Source: Bidens hawaiensis
Lineage: Eukaryota; Streptophyta; Magnoliopsida; Asterales; Asteraceae
Assembly (NCBI GenBank): GCA_021521415.1
Contig: JAIQDT010005480.1
Location: 124,001 to 188,000, forward strand
Direction of reading: 5' to 3'
Length of the DNA: 64,000 nucleotides
Shown here piece after piece: positions 12,478 through 24,012 of the stretch; within the stretch, counting starts at the first letter, position 1; each line of letters starts with the position of its first letter. The position numbers were made by a program, and so were the translations under genes. The notes beneath the pieces were generated by a model. The model searched no databases, was not told where the DNA came from, and saw only the letters and a program-made list of their open reading frames with translations.

Positions 12478-14163
12478 TGATGTGTTGCAAAACACATATC
12501 GTTTATCCCGTTTTTGTGTTGTTTTGTGCGTAAACCGTTAACGAATATAACTTGTTCTTGCATGAAAATAAATTTTTGTGTATATGATAGGTCTCATGTT
12601 AAAGAGAGCGAAAAAACAAGTTTAATGAAGAAAGAATCAGCTCAAACGGGATTCGGATGAAGCCGGTAGGTGCGTTTGAAGATAAGCGAGTCATAAAATG
12701 AAAAAAAAAACCCAGCCAAATGACATGGCCACGCCGCGCGGCCACATAGGCCTTGGTGGTCACGTGGTGCGACGCCCTAGGGTGTTCCATGGCTGCCCAA
12801 ATCCATCACCACGACTATTTTGTCCTTATATGGGCTTGTGGGCTTGTTTTGGACATAGTTTGGCTTGTTTATCATTTAACCCTAAACCCTATGAATGAAA
12901 ATATACTTGATTCCAGTCGTCCCACATCAGTTCCAGACGAAATACCAAGAAGGAGGAGCTTTCGGATCGGAGTTTCATCAACCGGTTGTCGGTTTTGCTT
13001 ATTTTAACGTTTGTGAGTTCGTTTTTGAGTTTTAGACTTTGAAACAAGTTCCAATCAGTTTATAATGGATACTTTGAGCTTAATTATGATTATTATCTAC
13101 TGTTCATTCCTTGTGATTGTCTAAACTTGTTTGAATCGCGTAGGTTTGATGTTTAACGGTTTAAATTAACTAGTTTAGGGTGTTTAATAAGTGGTTGATT
13201 GTTCCTCTATTGTAAAGTTCATATTTTGTGATATTATTCCATGTATACTCACTTCCATAGACGTATCTCAGGTTGCATGTGCCCCGTGTGGTTGATTATT
13301 GCATGAATTAGTTTCGTGTGGGCGTTAATTGCATGTTTCGGTTAATACTATGTGTGTTGATTGATTGTGGTAGGCATACCATTAGGGTTTGTGTTTCTTG
13401 GATCATTAAAGTCAGTAGGTTAACCACATTTGATTTGGACCAAAACCTTAGGTGTCGGCTTATCTTGCTAGTTTAGTTGATTTGTTTAGTCGTTGCGAGA
13501 CCACGTGCGGTTTTCCAGCTGTTGACTAGGTTAGTTTGTAAGTTGAGTTATTTTGTCTTTAGTATTGAATTACCCCTCTTATCCTAGGTTTATATCAAGC
13601 TCTAGCCTTAGTGAGATCTATGATTTAGACATGGACCAAGTGATGAGTCATTAGGGTACGTAGATAAACAACCACGAATTAAAAGCTATCTAGACATTGT
13701 TAGGGTTTTTTGGTAAAACTGACCGTAGGCACCCAGTTGCCTTGACCTCACCTATGTTAGCTCATCTTTAGAACCCTGGTTTCAACCACATGTTGCCACC
13801 CGTGTCATCTTATAGTCGTTAAGTCATCCTACCTAGGTGATTCGTTTTCTTATTATCGTTAGTTCCGTTAAGTTTCACCGTTAGTTAAGTTAAGTTAGTT
13901 AAGTTTAGTTAGTTTAAATAATTAAGATAAATAAATATATTATTTAGGCAGGACTTAGGTTAGGGTTTATTATCTTAGCCGTTCTGACGTGTCTTTGTGT
14001 TTGACATCCGGACGTCCATTAGACTGTGATGCTACGTGATCGGTACATTTGCCATTTGTGGAAGTTTAGTTAGGATTGTTTGGTGTTATAAATTTAAGAC
14101 TTAGTGTTTAATTGCGAGAATTAGTAATTAATATTTATATATATAATAGATTTTCGCATATCA
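12478..14163 (+). repeat. 5' LTR of element A
   Basis: Begins TGATGTGTTGCAAAACACAT and ends TTTCGCATATCA. It aligns block by block with the split 3' LTR (for example 12589-13010 with 21190-21630, 13020-14000 with 21630-22617). Open frames inside it (12698-13007, 12599-12790) are mirrored in the 3' LTR and have no known domain. Confidence 0.88.
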
Positions 14164-14165
14164 AG

Positions 14166-14187
14166 TTTTTGGCGTTGTTGCCGGATA
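14166..14187 (+). other. Primer-binding site of element A (tRNA-Asp-like)
   Basis: TTTTTGGCGTTGTTGCCGG begins two bases after the LTR. It is close to the TGGCGCCGTTGCCGGGGA site that Athila/Tat elements use for tRNA-Asp, with substitutions consistent with age. Confidence 0.75.
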
Positions 14188-14384
14188 CACGATTTGAGGC
14201 GATTAGATAAGGACCCGAGTTTGGGGACTTGCCTTTTGTATTTTGTATATATATTTAGATTAATACAGTTAGTTTAGTTTTTATTTTATCTTATTATTAA
14301 TTGTGTAGTTTTAGTTTAGTTTTAACTAATTTTCGTCTACTACTATTTGGTTCCCGTTATTCGTTTATGTTTAAGTGTGCAGTA

Positions 14385-15266
14385 ATGGAGACTTACGGGA
14401 ATGGATTAAAAGAACAAAAACGTTACACCATTTGGCATATGGAGATAAAGAGGATTCTAGATTGCAAAGAGAAAAATCAAGTGAAACCCCGGTTACGTTT
14501 GATATTTGATTTAAGGGGGAATCTTCTGGGTTATGGAAACTCATCCGGTGAATTCATTGAGAAAATACCATACCCGGATGAAGTAATGTTTGATTGGTTG
14601 CGCATCATCCATGATACAAATCCAAATGCCCCATTTCCGACCCAACAAGATTTAGATGGAATTCGGATTGGTTTAATGAGTCAGTCACAACTTAATGAGC
14701 CGATTATTGAATTTGAAGAGGCTGGGATGGAAAAGAAGTCAGAGGAATGTGTTCTCTAGTGGGAAGACGAGTTTACAGGTGAGTTTGGTGAAGAGTTTGT
14801 GGATTTTACAGTGATGGATAATGGAGAGTTTGACCCACTTGGGGATTTGAAGTTGCTCGAAGATTTACTATATAATGAGCCAAGTGTGGGGGTCAAGAAG
14901 GAGCCTTGTGAGGAGAGCCATGAGGTGGTTGATGATTCAGTCTTTCCACCATTGCACTTTAATTGTGAAAAACCAAAACATGAACCATACTCAATCTCCA
15001 TTCGGGACGTGTCGAGGTTTAAAAAGTTGGCTAAAAAAATAACGAGTATATCTAGGCTCAGAGATCATGGTGTACAGAAGAGTTCGTCACTCCCGTTTCA
15101 CTTCAGGGAATCATTTTTGGAGGAGTCTACAAGTTGGTGGGCCAAGTTCACGTCATAAGTTTGGGCCCATGAGAGCAGTGCAGTTGGTTTCTTCCCGACC
15201 CGTTGTAAGAGGAAAGTGTTAAGAAGTATTGATGGGAAGAGGATAAAAGAGAAGCCTCCTGATTGA
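14385..15266 (+). pseudogene. Conserved ORF of unknown function in element A (two nonsense changes)
   Basis: One frame runs from ATG at 14385 to TGA at 15264-15266 (293 codons), interrupted only by TAG at 14757-14759 and TAA at 15156-15158. The same frame in element B has TTG and TAT at these places, so both stops are point mutations. Conserved blocks: GNG.KEQKRYTIW, RLRL.FDL, SGEFIE, DTNPNAPFPTQQDLDGIRIG, LLEDLLYNEPSVGVK, FHFRESFL and a basic C-terminus KRIKEKPPD. I recognise no gag zinc knuckle, protease DTG, RT YxDD or integrase motif. The N-terminal half carries a run of conserved aromatic and basic residues and the middle is acidic. Possible roles are a divergent gag-like or RNA-binding protein, or a captured gene; none is shown. 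An earlier ATG at 14301 is in frame, but B has ATG at the position of 14385. Confidence 0.7.
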
Positions 15267-15331
15267 GGTTTAGGGAGTGAGTCCGGCTGAAGACTCGTAT
15301 ATAAACTTAGCGCTTTTCGGGAGGCAACCCG

Positions 15332-15410
15332 GTAAAATTTTTCATTTTATTTTGTTTTAATTTTGGTTTTGTTTCTCCGATACTCCGATTGCTTCTTTTC
15401 TTGTTTGCAG
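15332..15410 (+). other. Conserved putative intron downstream of the element A ORF
   Basis: A donor follows GAGGCAACCCG (GTAAAA) and the acceptor is TTGTTTGCAG before GTTG. The T-rich 79-bp stretch between them corresponds to a 62-bp GT-AG stretch in element B (52162-52223). Exon edges are conserved while the interior differs, as expected of a real intron. Confidence 0.5.
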
Positions 15411-16863
15411 GTTGTTCAGTGGTTGGTTGATGACGGTTGATGAGATGATTATAATCACGTGTGGGGATGCCACTTGTTTTAGATGAGAGCCGCGTTTGTT
15501 CGTGAGTGACTACTTGGTAGAGAGCACTTGAGTTTGAGGCTTGCGTACGAATTGGAAGGCACGGAACATGACTCGTGACATGCGTTCACTTCTATTTACC
15601 GGGGAGTCTGTTCCATTTTTCTTTATTTATTTTATTTTTGTCTTTTTCCTGTATCACATTGAGGGTAATGTGAAATTTAAGTGTGGGGATAGGGAATTGA
15701 TGTTTTAAATATACTAATAAATAACAAAAATAAAATTAAAGAAATGTTTAAAAGAAAAATTAAATAAAAAAAGAGTAAACGAGTTTTATAATGTCCCTTG
15801 TTTTCAAATTTTTATGCATTAAATAGGAAATGATAGTATTACCTAGTGTTTTTGACAATCTCTTGGTGTTTTCTTAATATATATATATAAAATAAATCAG
15901 AACAATTGCGTATATAATTTGGGATGTGTCGGTAGGCCCAACTAATCCTGAAAAGTTTCCCTTTAGCATTTTTAATTGTACCTTAACAGATTTATAAATT
16001 TTATGGGTTCTCATCTTGGGGGGAAGCGACAAAGCTAAAATTCAATATGATATATGGAGAATTACCGTAATATTTTTACTTTGAGGTGGTGAGAATTGGG
16101 TGCACTTAAAATCCAGCACACCACTTGTTTTTAAGATAATAAATTGAGTGGTGGCGCCCCGTTAAAAGTCCATCTTTTCATGAGCTTAGATTTAGTTATA
16201 TATTTAAGGAATTATTCAAAAAAAGAAAAAAACAAAAAAAAAGTAAAAAAAAAAGTTGTCAAATAAAGTTCAAATAAAAGATGCAAAAAAGCATCCAAAA
16301 GTAAAATAAAAAAGAGACCAAAGTTGTCCATACTAGACGGGGCTGAGAGTTTACGCGTTGCCAAGGGGATAGTGACTCTGAGGTTATCGCTATTGGGGCT
16401 TGAAAGTTCTTAGTCAATAAATAAAATTTTAGGTTTATATAGGACAAAGTCCAATAATATGTAGGATCTGCTCGTATGACCATCACATGACTAATCATTC
16501 AAAATTCCATCTAGTGCACTTTCTTCTTACCATTAAAGAGTCATTTGCTTACGTTGATTTGTCGGACAATTTTGCATCAACTCTAGCCTAGCTAGCTCCC
16601 TATGTTTGAGATACGGTTAAGATTAGCTGCCACTCCTGAGGATTCCATAGGCTTAGTGATGATCATTTGAACTTAATGTTGTATGCTATTGGGGGCTCGA
16701 TGGGTTGGTGGTTGGGTTTAAAGTGGATCAATATATTGGCAATCGCGGTTAATACGTCAATTTGTTTCTATTGCTTTAATAAAATAATATAATAAAACGA
16801 GAGTTGTTATTTTCTTCTTGGGTATGATCCTCTGCAGTTTACTTTTTCACGGACAAAAAAGGT

Positions 16864-16880
16864 TCAAGTGTGGGGATATT
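16864..16880 (+). other. Polypurine tract of element A
   Basis: CAAGTGTGGGGATATTT lies directly before the 3' LTR start at 16881. A second AAGTGTGGGGAT copy at about 15679-15690 is internal. Element B likewise has one beside its LTR (about 49455-49472) and one internal (about 52099-52112). Confidence 0.7.
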
Positions 16881-17143
16881 TAATGTTTTGAAAAACACAT
16901 AGCGTTTTATCCCGTTTTTGTGTTGTTTTGTGCGTAAGCCGTTAACGAATATAACTTGTTCTTACATGAAATTAAATGTGTAACATTCGTGTAACATCCT
17001 AAAATTTATAATGTTGAATAAAGGAAGTTATGTTTAGTGATTTCGCGTAATTAATTAATATCGGGTAAGGAGCGGATCATGGACTTAGATTAATTGAGAT
17101 GGGTTAAATGAGAATGGGCCTTAGGTCCATGGGATTTAAGGGA

Positions 17144-17151
17144 TATAAATA
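17144..17151 (+). promoter_or_regulatory. LTR TATA box in D'
   Basis: TATAAATA inside AAGGGATATAAATACCCC, in the same LTR position as the box at 11077. Confidence 0.65.
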
Positions 17152-17479
17152 CCCCCTAAACCCAAAAATATCTTTCATTCTATCACTTTTCTAATACACT
17201 CCAAAACACACACACACCACACAACTTCGCCGCCGGCCGAGGGAAGAACCGGGCGGATCCGAGAGAGAGAGAGAGCGATTAGTTGTGATAACAAGTAAAC
17301 GAGATCCAAACAAGCTCAAAAAGGTATGATTCTTGATCTTTGAAGTTTAAAGATCCGAGCTTTATAGCGTATATACGACCGGAAACGGTTGGGGAACGTA
17401 GGGGGTGATATCGAACCATAGCAAGGGTGTTAAAATCGCTCGAAATGCTGGTCAGAAACTAAAACAGCAGCTGATCTGG

Positions 17480-17760
17480 GCAACTTCGCCTGCATCTGGG
17501 CAACTTCGCCTTCAAAGCGATAACTTCGCCTTCAAATCGATAACTTCGCCTGAGGCCAAGTTCGCCTAATTGATAACTTCGCTTACGGCCAAGTTCGCCT
17601 AACTGGTAACTTCGCCTAAATCCAAGTTCGCCTAATAACTTCGCCTAGAGCTAAGTTCGCCTGAGGTTTAACTTCGCCTAAAGCCAAGTTCGCCTGATAA
17701 CTTCGCCTAAAGCTAAGTTCGCCTAAGGTTTAACTTCGCTTAAAGTCAAGTTCGTTTAGA
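17480..17760. repeat. AACTTCGCC / AAGTTCGCC minisatellite in D'
   Basis: More than a dozen units of AACTTCGCCT alternating with AAGTTCGCCT, separated by short spacers (AAAGCC, GAGGTTT, TAATTGAT). Confidence 0.85.
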
Positions 17761-17835
17761 AAATAAATTAAAAATTTAATGAAAAATGTGTTAAGACAGT
17801 TAATGGAAATAAAATTTTTCCAAGTTGACTTGGCA

Positions 17836-17935
17836 GCTCGACCCCAGCCAGGGGCTCTGCCCCTTGGACCCTGCTAGGGGCTGCCGCCCCTAGACCCCAC
17901 TGCCAGGGGCGCTGCCCCCGGACCCCCGTTCGTTG
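17836..17935. repeat. GC-rich, G-quadruplex-prone segment in D'
   Basis: Repeated CCCC/GGGG blocks such as CAGGGGCTCTGCCCCTTGG and GGGGCTGCCGCCCCTAGACC stand out in AT-rich DNA. The related segment in inverted copy D is at 48119-48205; the copy at 10896 lacks it. Confidence 0.75.
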
Positions 17936-18336
17936 AGGGTCATATAAAGATAGAAATACATTATGAGAAGTGATAGTTAATTGATACGTATACTTGTTAT
18001 ACAGTCAGCCGTGCACAACTGAAGAAAGGAATTACGATTAACGGTGAACGTAACCGTGTTCAGGTGAGTTTCTAGCCCCATTTATGTGTTATGTTTTCGG
18101 GGCTGTGTGCATACTTGATATGTTTGTTAATACGCTTATCCTAAGAGGTAAGTGTATGCCTTATGTGAATGATATGATATGTATGAATGATTGCTTGATG
18201 GTACGTGAACGATCTTCGGATATTGCACGTACTGTCAGGTTGTAACGCTATGTGTAAGGTAAGTATGATATGTATGCTTATGTGTATGAACGTGATAAAG
18301 TTAATAAAAGAAGGAAATGACGGTTGCATGGTTGTA

Positions 18337-18665
18337 TGGTTACGAAAAGGGTACCGAGCCCTAATAATACTCGAGGTATGATGTATGGTTGTATGGTAAC
18401 GAAGAGGGAATCGAACCCTACTAATATTCGAGAACTATGGAACCGAACCCTACTAATATTCGAGGAAAGAGGGAAACCGAGCCCTAATAATACTCGTGGA
18501 AAGAGGGTACCGAGCCCTAATAATACTCAAGAAAGGAGGGTACCGAGCCCTAATAATACTCGAGGAAGGAGGGTACCGAGCCCTAATAATACTCGAGGAA
18601 GGAGGGTACCGAGCCCTAATAATACTCGAGGAAGGAGGGTACCGAGCCCTAATAATACTCGAGGA
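18337..18665. repeat. 33-bp minisatellite in D' LTR
   Basis: At least eight units of GTACCGAGCCCTAATAATAC with CTCGAGGAAGGAGG; the first are diverged and spaced, the last five nearly identical. The 33-bp period makes two repetitive frames (VPSPNNTRGRR, YRALIILEEGG) with no sign of being genes. Inverted, diverged copies lie at 45062-45193 and 63738-63905. Confidence 0.9.
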
Positions 18666-19511
18666 ATGTAGGGCGTAATGCTCTTTATAACGTAAGATAT
18701 GAAGGTAAGTTAATACAAAAGAAAGAATGAAAGTATGAAAGTATGAAAGTATGAATGAAAGAATATAAGTTTATGTGTATTGTATAGTGTATGATTAACT
18801 AGAACTCACTCAGTGTAGCTGACTTTTAGTATGCACGCAGGTGAGTAGGATGAGGTAGCTCGCTTGAGGAGACACGTGGCACTGAACAAGAGTCTGGCAT
18901 CTGAAGACTTATGATGTTTTAATTTTAATGTTTTAATGTTGAAAGGCAAAGGATGTTTTGAGACAAGTTATGAATTATGTAATGTTTTATGAAAGTTTTA
19001 TATTCCGCGTAAATGTTTTAATTAACTCTGATATTTAGAACTGTGTTTATGAGTAAATCCAACACGAAAGTAGGGCTACCGGTAACGGGGCCTTACAATT
19101 CGTCAATTTTCGGACCCGAAAACCCGACTCGTTTAAAATTTTCGATGTGATTTAGTTAATTATACATATACCCATATGTTACATATTTCATACGTAATAG
19201 TTTTTCTTTCCTAAAGTTATTTAATAATATTAATGTATATAAATCAAAATTATAACACTCATGATTTTTTCTTTATTCTAATATCACATAAATAAGATTA
19301 TTGATGCATAACCAAAGTACATCATTTTAATTTAATTATAACACATTTATTTTTGTCACATTTATTTTTACCTAAAATTATTTATTTTTAAAATATGAAA
19401 AATATCTTCCTACACCATTCAAATATTGGTCAAACCTCTCCCCCCCCACAAATCACTCTCCTAATCAATTTTATTATTAAAACATTCTAAATAATAACCT
19501 CCTTATTTTAG

Positions 19512-19519
19512 TATAAATA
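19512..19519 (+). promoter_or_regulatory. Probable TATA box of solo LTR C
   Basis: TATAAATA in a CT-rich context, with a splice-like CAAAGGTAGGG about 75 bp downstream. It is the only strong TATA in C; position inferred. Confidence 0.45.
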
Positions 19520-22500
19520 AGAACTCACTCCCACCCCTTTAATTCTTGCACCACTCTTTGACAGGTTCAAGAGATTATTTTTTTTTCCATTTCAAAGGTA
19601 GGGTTTTAATTATTCAAGCCTTCTTCATCTTATTTCTATTTATCTTAAATTCTTGTTCATACTAGCTAATCAAATGGTCATATGACCATAACACAATCAT
19701 GTCTAGGAATTCACATAATCCATACACCATGGTGTATAGGGTGGATGAGACAAAGAACACAGGGAGATGATCGATTACACGAATGTCACACTTGAAACGT
19801 TCTTACATCTTTATTTTTCTGTTTTGAATCATTATTTTTTTGTTCAAAGGACTCAAGAATTTTTGATGATATATTCTAATAAATGTTATATAATCATATC
19901 CAAAAAATTCCATAATTTTATTTCATCAAAATCCTTTTTGAAATCGTTAGAATATTGCTTTTAGCAATATTTCAGTTTTGACATTAGATATAGCCTCAAA
20001 GAAAGAGACATATCTTGTTTATAACAAACTGAAAAAGTGTAACACCAAATTCTATGACATACTTCAATGAAACACGGTTCTAAAAACTATTTTTATGCAT
20101 TTTAATTCATTCTTATGAATTCGCAATAAATATTTTAAAAGCAGTGCGCAGATTCGTACGCTGTTTTGGCCTATTTAGGTTACGAATTTGCAAAACTTTT
20201 CTAAATGAAAGTTGTTCAAAACATTCTAATTTAGTATATTGGAAAGTCTTGATTTATAAGAAAATTGTTTGATGTTTTTAACACCTTAATCCAAACAGAA
20301 CAGTTTGTTGTCCAAAAACAGCTTTTGTATTTCATCTTCCTATTTGATCTTTTCCTTGTTTTTATCTTAATAATTATACATTATATTTAGTATTTTTTAA
20401 AATTACCAATCCCATTAGTTAGTCTTTAATTATTATATTTTTTTTATTTATAGTTCGTGAGGTTCGATTGTTCATTTTCTTTAACGTGCTTTCGGTTGTC
20501 ATTTCAAGTTTGGCTTTAATCTCAAAGGTGAGTTTTCATATCCTCCTTTTTCATCTTTTAAATTTTGGGGGTGGCTTGTATACCCTATTTATATTACTCA
20601 TTTTTATTTACTTATCTATTCATAACACAATTCAATATATGTTTATGTGTGATTATTGCATCCTCTATGATAATGCTCTATGTTCTTAATTGTTTATTTT
20701 ATGTTTGGTGGTTGGTATCTCATCCTCATCTATCCTCATCTAGTATGATCATACATTTACCCAAGTACTTTGATTTCGTATCAATAAGAACGGGTTCACA
20801 TCTATTTAGTTGTTTACATTTTCATAGGATATGTAATACTCATCATTTGCATATGAATTGTGATTTATTTATATATATATAAAAAACTAAAACTTACGCA
20901 TTCTCACCAACATTCGTGTTGACAAACTCTATTTTCATACATGTTACATGTACAAGTAGTTGATATTATTCAAGTTGGAAGACAATAGTTTGACCTTAGG
21001 ATATTATTCAACATACAAGAATATGATGAAATTGTTATAATTATTGAATTTGTGTACGTGTTTAATGTTAATAAAATTAAACATTCATTTTCGCTTTAAT
21101 TAGTGTCTTTTGAGCTACTGTCCAATCAATACGTTACGCCCCGACATGTTCTGCCGCTTTTGATAGGGGGTGTGACAAAATTTTTGTGTATATGATAGGT
21201 CTCATGTTGAAGAGAGAAAAAAAATGAGTGTAATGAAGAAAGAATCAGCTCAAACGGGATTCGGATGAAGCCGGTAGACGCGTTTGAAGATAAGCGAGTC
21301 AAAAAATAAAAGAAACAGCCAAATGACCAGGCCACACCGCGCGACCACCTAGGCCTTGGTTGTCACGTGGCGCGGCGCCTTAGGGTGTTCCATGGCTTCC
21401 CAAATCCATCACCACGACTATTTTGTCCTTATATGGGCTTGTGGGCTTGTTGTGGACCTAGTTTGGCTTGTTTATCAAGTTTAATGATATATTTAAGAAC
21501 CCTAAACCCTATGAACGAAAATATACTTGATTCCAGTCGTTCCACATCAGTTCCAGACGAAATACCAAGAAGAAGGAGCTTTCGGATCGGAGTTTCATCA
21601 ACCGGTTGTCGGTTTTGCTTGTTTTAACGTTTGTAAGTTCGTTTTTGAGTTTTAGACTTTGAAACAAGTTCCAATCAGTTTGTAATGGATACTTTGAGCT
21701 AAATTATGATTATTATCTGCTGTTCATTCATTATGGTTGGCTAAACTTGTTTGAATCGCCTAGGTTTGATGTTTAACGATTTAAATTAACTAGTTTAGGG
21801 TGCTTAACAAGTGGTTGATTTTTTCCTCTATTGTAAAGTTCATATTTTGTGATATTATTCCGTGTATCCCGATGCCATAGACGTATCTCAGGTTGCATGT
21901 GCCCCGTGTGGTTTATTATTGCATGAATTAGTTTCGTGTAGGCGTTAATTGCATGTTTCGGTTAATATTGTGTGTGTTGATTGATTGTGGTAGGCATACC
22001 ATTAGGGTTTGTGTTTCTTGAATCATTAAAGTCAGTAGGTTAACCACATTTGAGTTGGACCAAAACCTTAGGTGTCGGCTTATCTTGCTAGTTTAGTTGA
22101 TTTGTTTAGTCGTTGCGAGACCACGTGCGGTTTTCCAGCTGTTGACTAGGTTAGTTTGTAAGTTGAGTTATTTTGTCTTTAGTATTGAATTACCCCTCTT
22201 CTCCTAGGTTTGTAACTAGATCTAGCCTTAGTGAGATCTATGATTTAGAGATGGACCAAGTGATGAGTCATTAGGGTACGTAGATAAACAACCACGAATT
22301 AAAAGCTATCTAGACATTGTTAGGGTTTTCTGGTAAAACTGACCGTAGGCACCCAGTTACCTTGACCTCTCCTATGTTAGCTCATCTTTAGAACCCTGGT
22401 TTCAACCACATGTTGGCACCCGTGTCATCTTATAGCCGTTAAGTCATCTTACCTAGGTGATTTGTTTTCTTATTATCGTTAGTTCCGTTAAGTTTCATCG

Positions 22501-22617
22501 TTAGTTAAGTTAGTTAAGTTTAGTTAGTTTAAATAATTAAGATAAATAAATATATTATTTAGGTAGGACTTAGATTAGGGTTAATTATCTTAGCCGTTCT
22601 CACGTGTCTTTGTGTTT

Positions 22618-22893
22618 TTAATGCATACGCAGGTTATCGTGTGATGTGATGTTCAAACAGGTTTGGAAGAAAACTTAGGATTTACAAGATAGAGAGAATA
22701 AACAAGATTTTAATCTGTGATATAATTTTTTTGTTTGACTTATTAGAATGATGGATTTTGTATTGAATATTATTGGATTTATTTGAATTTAATTTAATAG
22801 ATATTAAAATTTCAATATTGCATGATTATACCTTAAGAGCTGTGGGCAATCAGCTCACGCCCTGGCATTTCCGCCTTAGGTTGGGGTGTGACA
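22618..22893 (+). mobile_element. 3' end of an F-family LTR (fragment)
   Basis: It ends GGCATTTCCGCCTTAGGTTG then GGGTGTGACA. The last 60 bp match the complement of the start of solo LTR F (60588), including GAGCTGTGGGCAATCAG. The 5' part is missing where it abuts element A's truncated LTR. Confidence 0.7.
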
Positions 22894-23071
22894 AAAACCA
22901 CATGTTTTTGTAGCAATTTTGTCAGAAAAGTTATCGAAAAAAAGTTAAAAACGATTTTCAAGCATGTGTTTTTCTAACATAACTTTTTGTTGGAAAACTG
23001 TTAGAAACTAGATTTTCCAACAAATTTCCTACGAATTCAGTTGTAGAAAAAAATAAAATTTTCTAGTAGTG
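22894..23071. mobile_element. Terminal fragment of a CACTA (En/Spm) transposon
   Basis: The right end, read on the complement, is CACTACTAGAAAATTTTA, a CACTA terminal inverted repeat. Subterminal motifs (TTTCCAACAAATTTCC, GTTGGAAAACTG) repeat in both orientations, as in this superfamily. A possible 3-bp TSD AGT follows. The opposite end is absent; an LTR element adjoins directly on the left. Confidence 0.65.
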
Positions 23072-23618
23072 AGTGGCTACAGAAGCTAGCAAGTGTTATA
23101 ACATGTATCTGAAACCGTAGAAATGTATTTGTTACATGGATTAAATAAAATAATAATAAAAGTGTATTTGATTTGTGTATTATTTGTTGCAATGTAACAT
23201 ATGATTTGTACATGTTTCATCATTAAAGTTGTACAAAGTTATTTGCATATTAACTTAATAGTAATTTTTAAGACTTAAAACAATAGCTTTTCTTTTCCAT
23301 TTATTATATATAAGTAATACGTAATTTTAATCATATAAAGTATTTAGAGATTTATTAATAATATTGTTCTCATTATTTAACCTGCGTAATGCATGACTTT
23401 CTAACCTAGTTCCCATTAAAGAATTTTAATTCCCTTTCCATCATATGAAGCAAACCAAATAAAGCTTAATAGTTATTATATTATACAATTATGCAATGTG
23501 TCTAAGCTTAATAGTTCTTACATTATACAATTTTGCACATTTTTTTTGCAAAGTTTTTTGGCACTTTATTCAACTTTAACCACTTTAAGACCTTCATTCA
23601 ACTTTAACCACGTTAATG
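23072..23618. other. AT-rich intergenic stretch, no feature seen
   Basis: Only short direct repeats (AAGCTTAATAGTT with TTATATTATACAATT, twice near 23465 and 23508). No gene. Confidence 0.6.
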
Positions 23619-23903
23619 CTCTGTTCCCGAGTCTCATTTAAAGAACGAAAGAAAAAGAAAGAGATGGAAAGAAGATGAGACTTATGTTCCTGAGTTTCAT
23701 TAAAGGAGGAAAAGGAAATGAATAATAAAAAATATGTCTCCGAGATTCATTTAAAAGGAAAGGAAAGTGGGAGTTTTGTAATGCAAATTTTTTCTTTCCA
23801 TTTTGGGAGTTAAAAGGAAAGGAAAATATATCCCCGAGTTTCATTTAAAAGGAAAGGAATGAAAATGTTTTCATTTTCTATGTTAAACTGAACTCGGGAA
23901 CAA
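23619..23903. mobile_element. Small MITE with internal CCCGAGTTTCATT repeats
   Basis: Ends are inverted (TGTTCCCGAG left, CTCGGGAACA right). Four imperfect units of CCCGAGTTTCATTTAAAAGG occur at about 23626, 23690, 23742 and 23833. Flanking AATG on both sides may be a short TSD. Confidence 0.55.
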
Positions 23904-24012
23904 AATGTAAGACCTATATAATAAATGTAGCCTCTATGAGAATGTTTTACACCATGTGACGCCACGGTAACATAGGTTTCTTTTCCCCCCTAAAATGGGT
24001 GTAGTGGATGGA

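Larger units (their letters stand above)
16990..19097 (+). mobile_element. Element D': D-family solo LTR nested in C, TSD ATTCG
   Basis: It starts TGTAACATCCTAAAAT, ends GGGGCCTTACA and is flanked by the perfect 5-bp repeat ATTCG (16985-16989 and 19098-19102). Length 2108 bp. Compared with the 1459-bp copy at 10896, the extra length is mainly tandem repeats and a GC-rich segment. Confidence 0.92.
16979..21177 (+). mobile_element. Element C: chromovirus-like solo LTR inserted in A's 3' LTR
   Basis: It begins TGTAACATTCG and ends GGGGGTGTGACA. Removing it rejoins A's 3' LTR in register with the 5' LTR. Flanking 5-mers are AAATG and AAATT (4/5). Its own length is about 2.09 kb once the nested D-family LTR and TSD are subtracted. 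The end sequence GGCGGAACATG..GGGGCGTAACG (complement) and the ACCAACATTCGTGTTGA block recur in the copies at 50822 (inverted) and in element G. No internal domain follows, so it is a solo LTR. Confidence 0.85.
12478..22617 (+). mobile_element. Element A: non-autonomous Athila-like LTR retrotransposon, interrupted and 3'-truncated
   Basis: The 5' LTR spans 12478-14163. It is followed by a primer site, an internal region with one conserved reading frame of unknown function, a purine-rich AAGTGTGGGGAT tract and the 3' LTR. The 3' LTR begins at 16881 and is split: 16881-16978 is followed by an inserted solo LTR (C), then by 21178-22617. The 3' LTR breaks off after GTGTCTTTGTGTTT, where copy 1 continues another 230 bp into TTTCGCATATCA. 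No gag, protease, reverse transcriptase, RNase H or integrase was recognised in the roughly 2.7-kb interior, so the element must have moved with proteins from elsewhere. Element B (43007-54546) is the same family. Confidence 0.85.

Noticed and set aside
18337..18665. CRISPR-like repeat array
   Set aside because: Contiguous tandem units without unique spacers, inside a plant LTR.
18324..18678. Two open frames of 115 and 60 codons
   Set aside because: They are produced by a 33-bp minisatellite whose length is a multiple of three.
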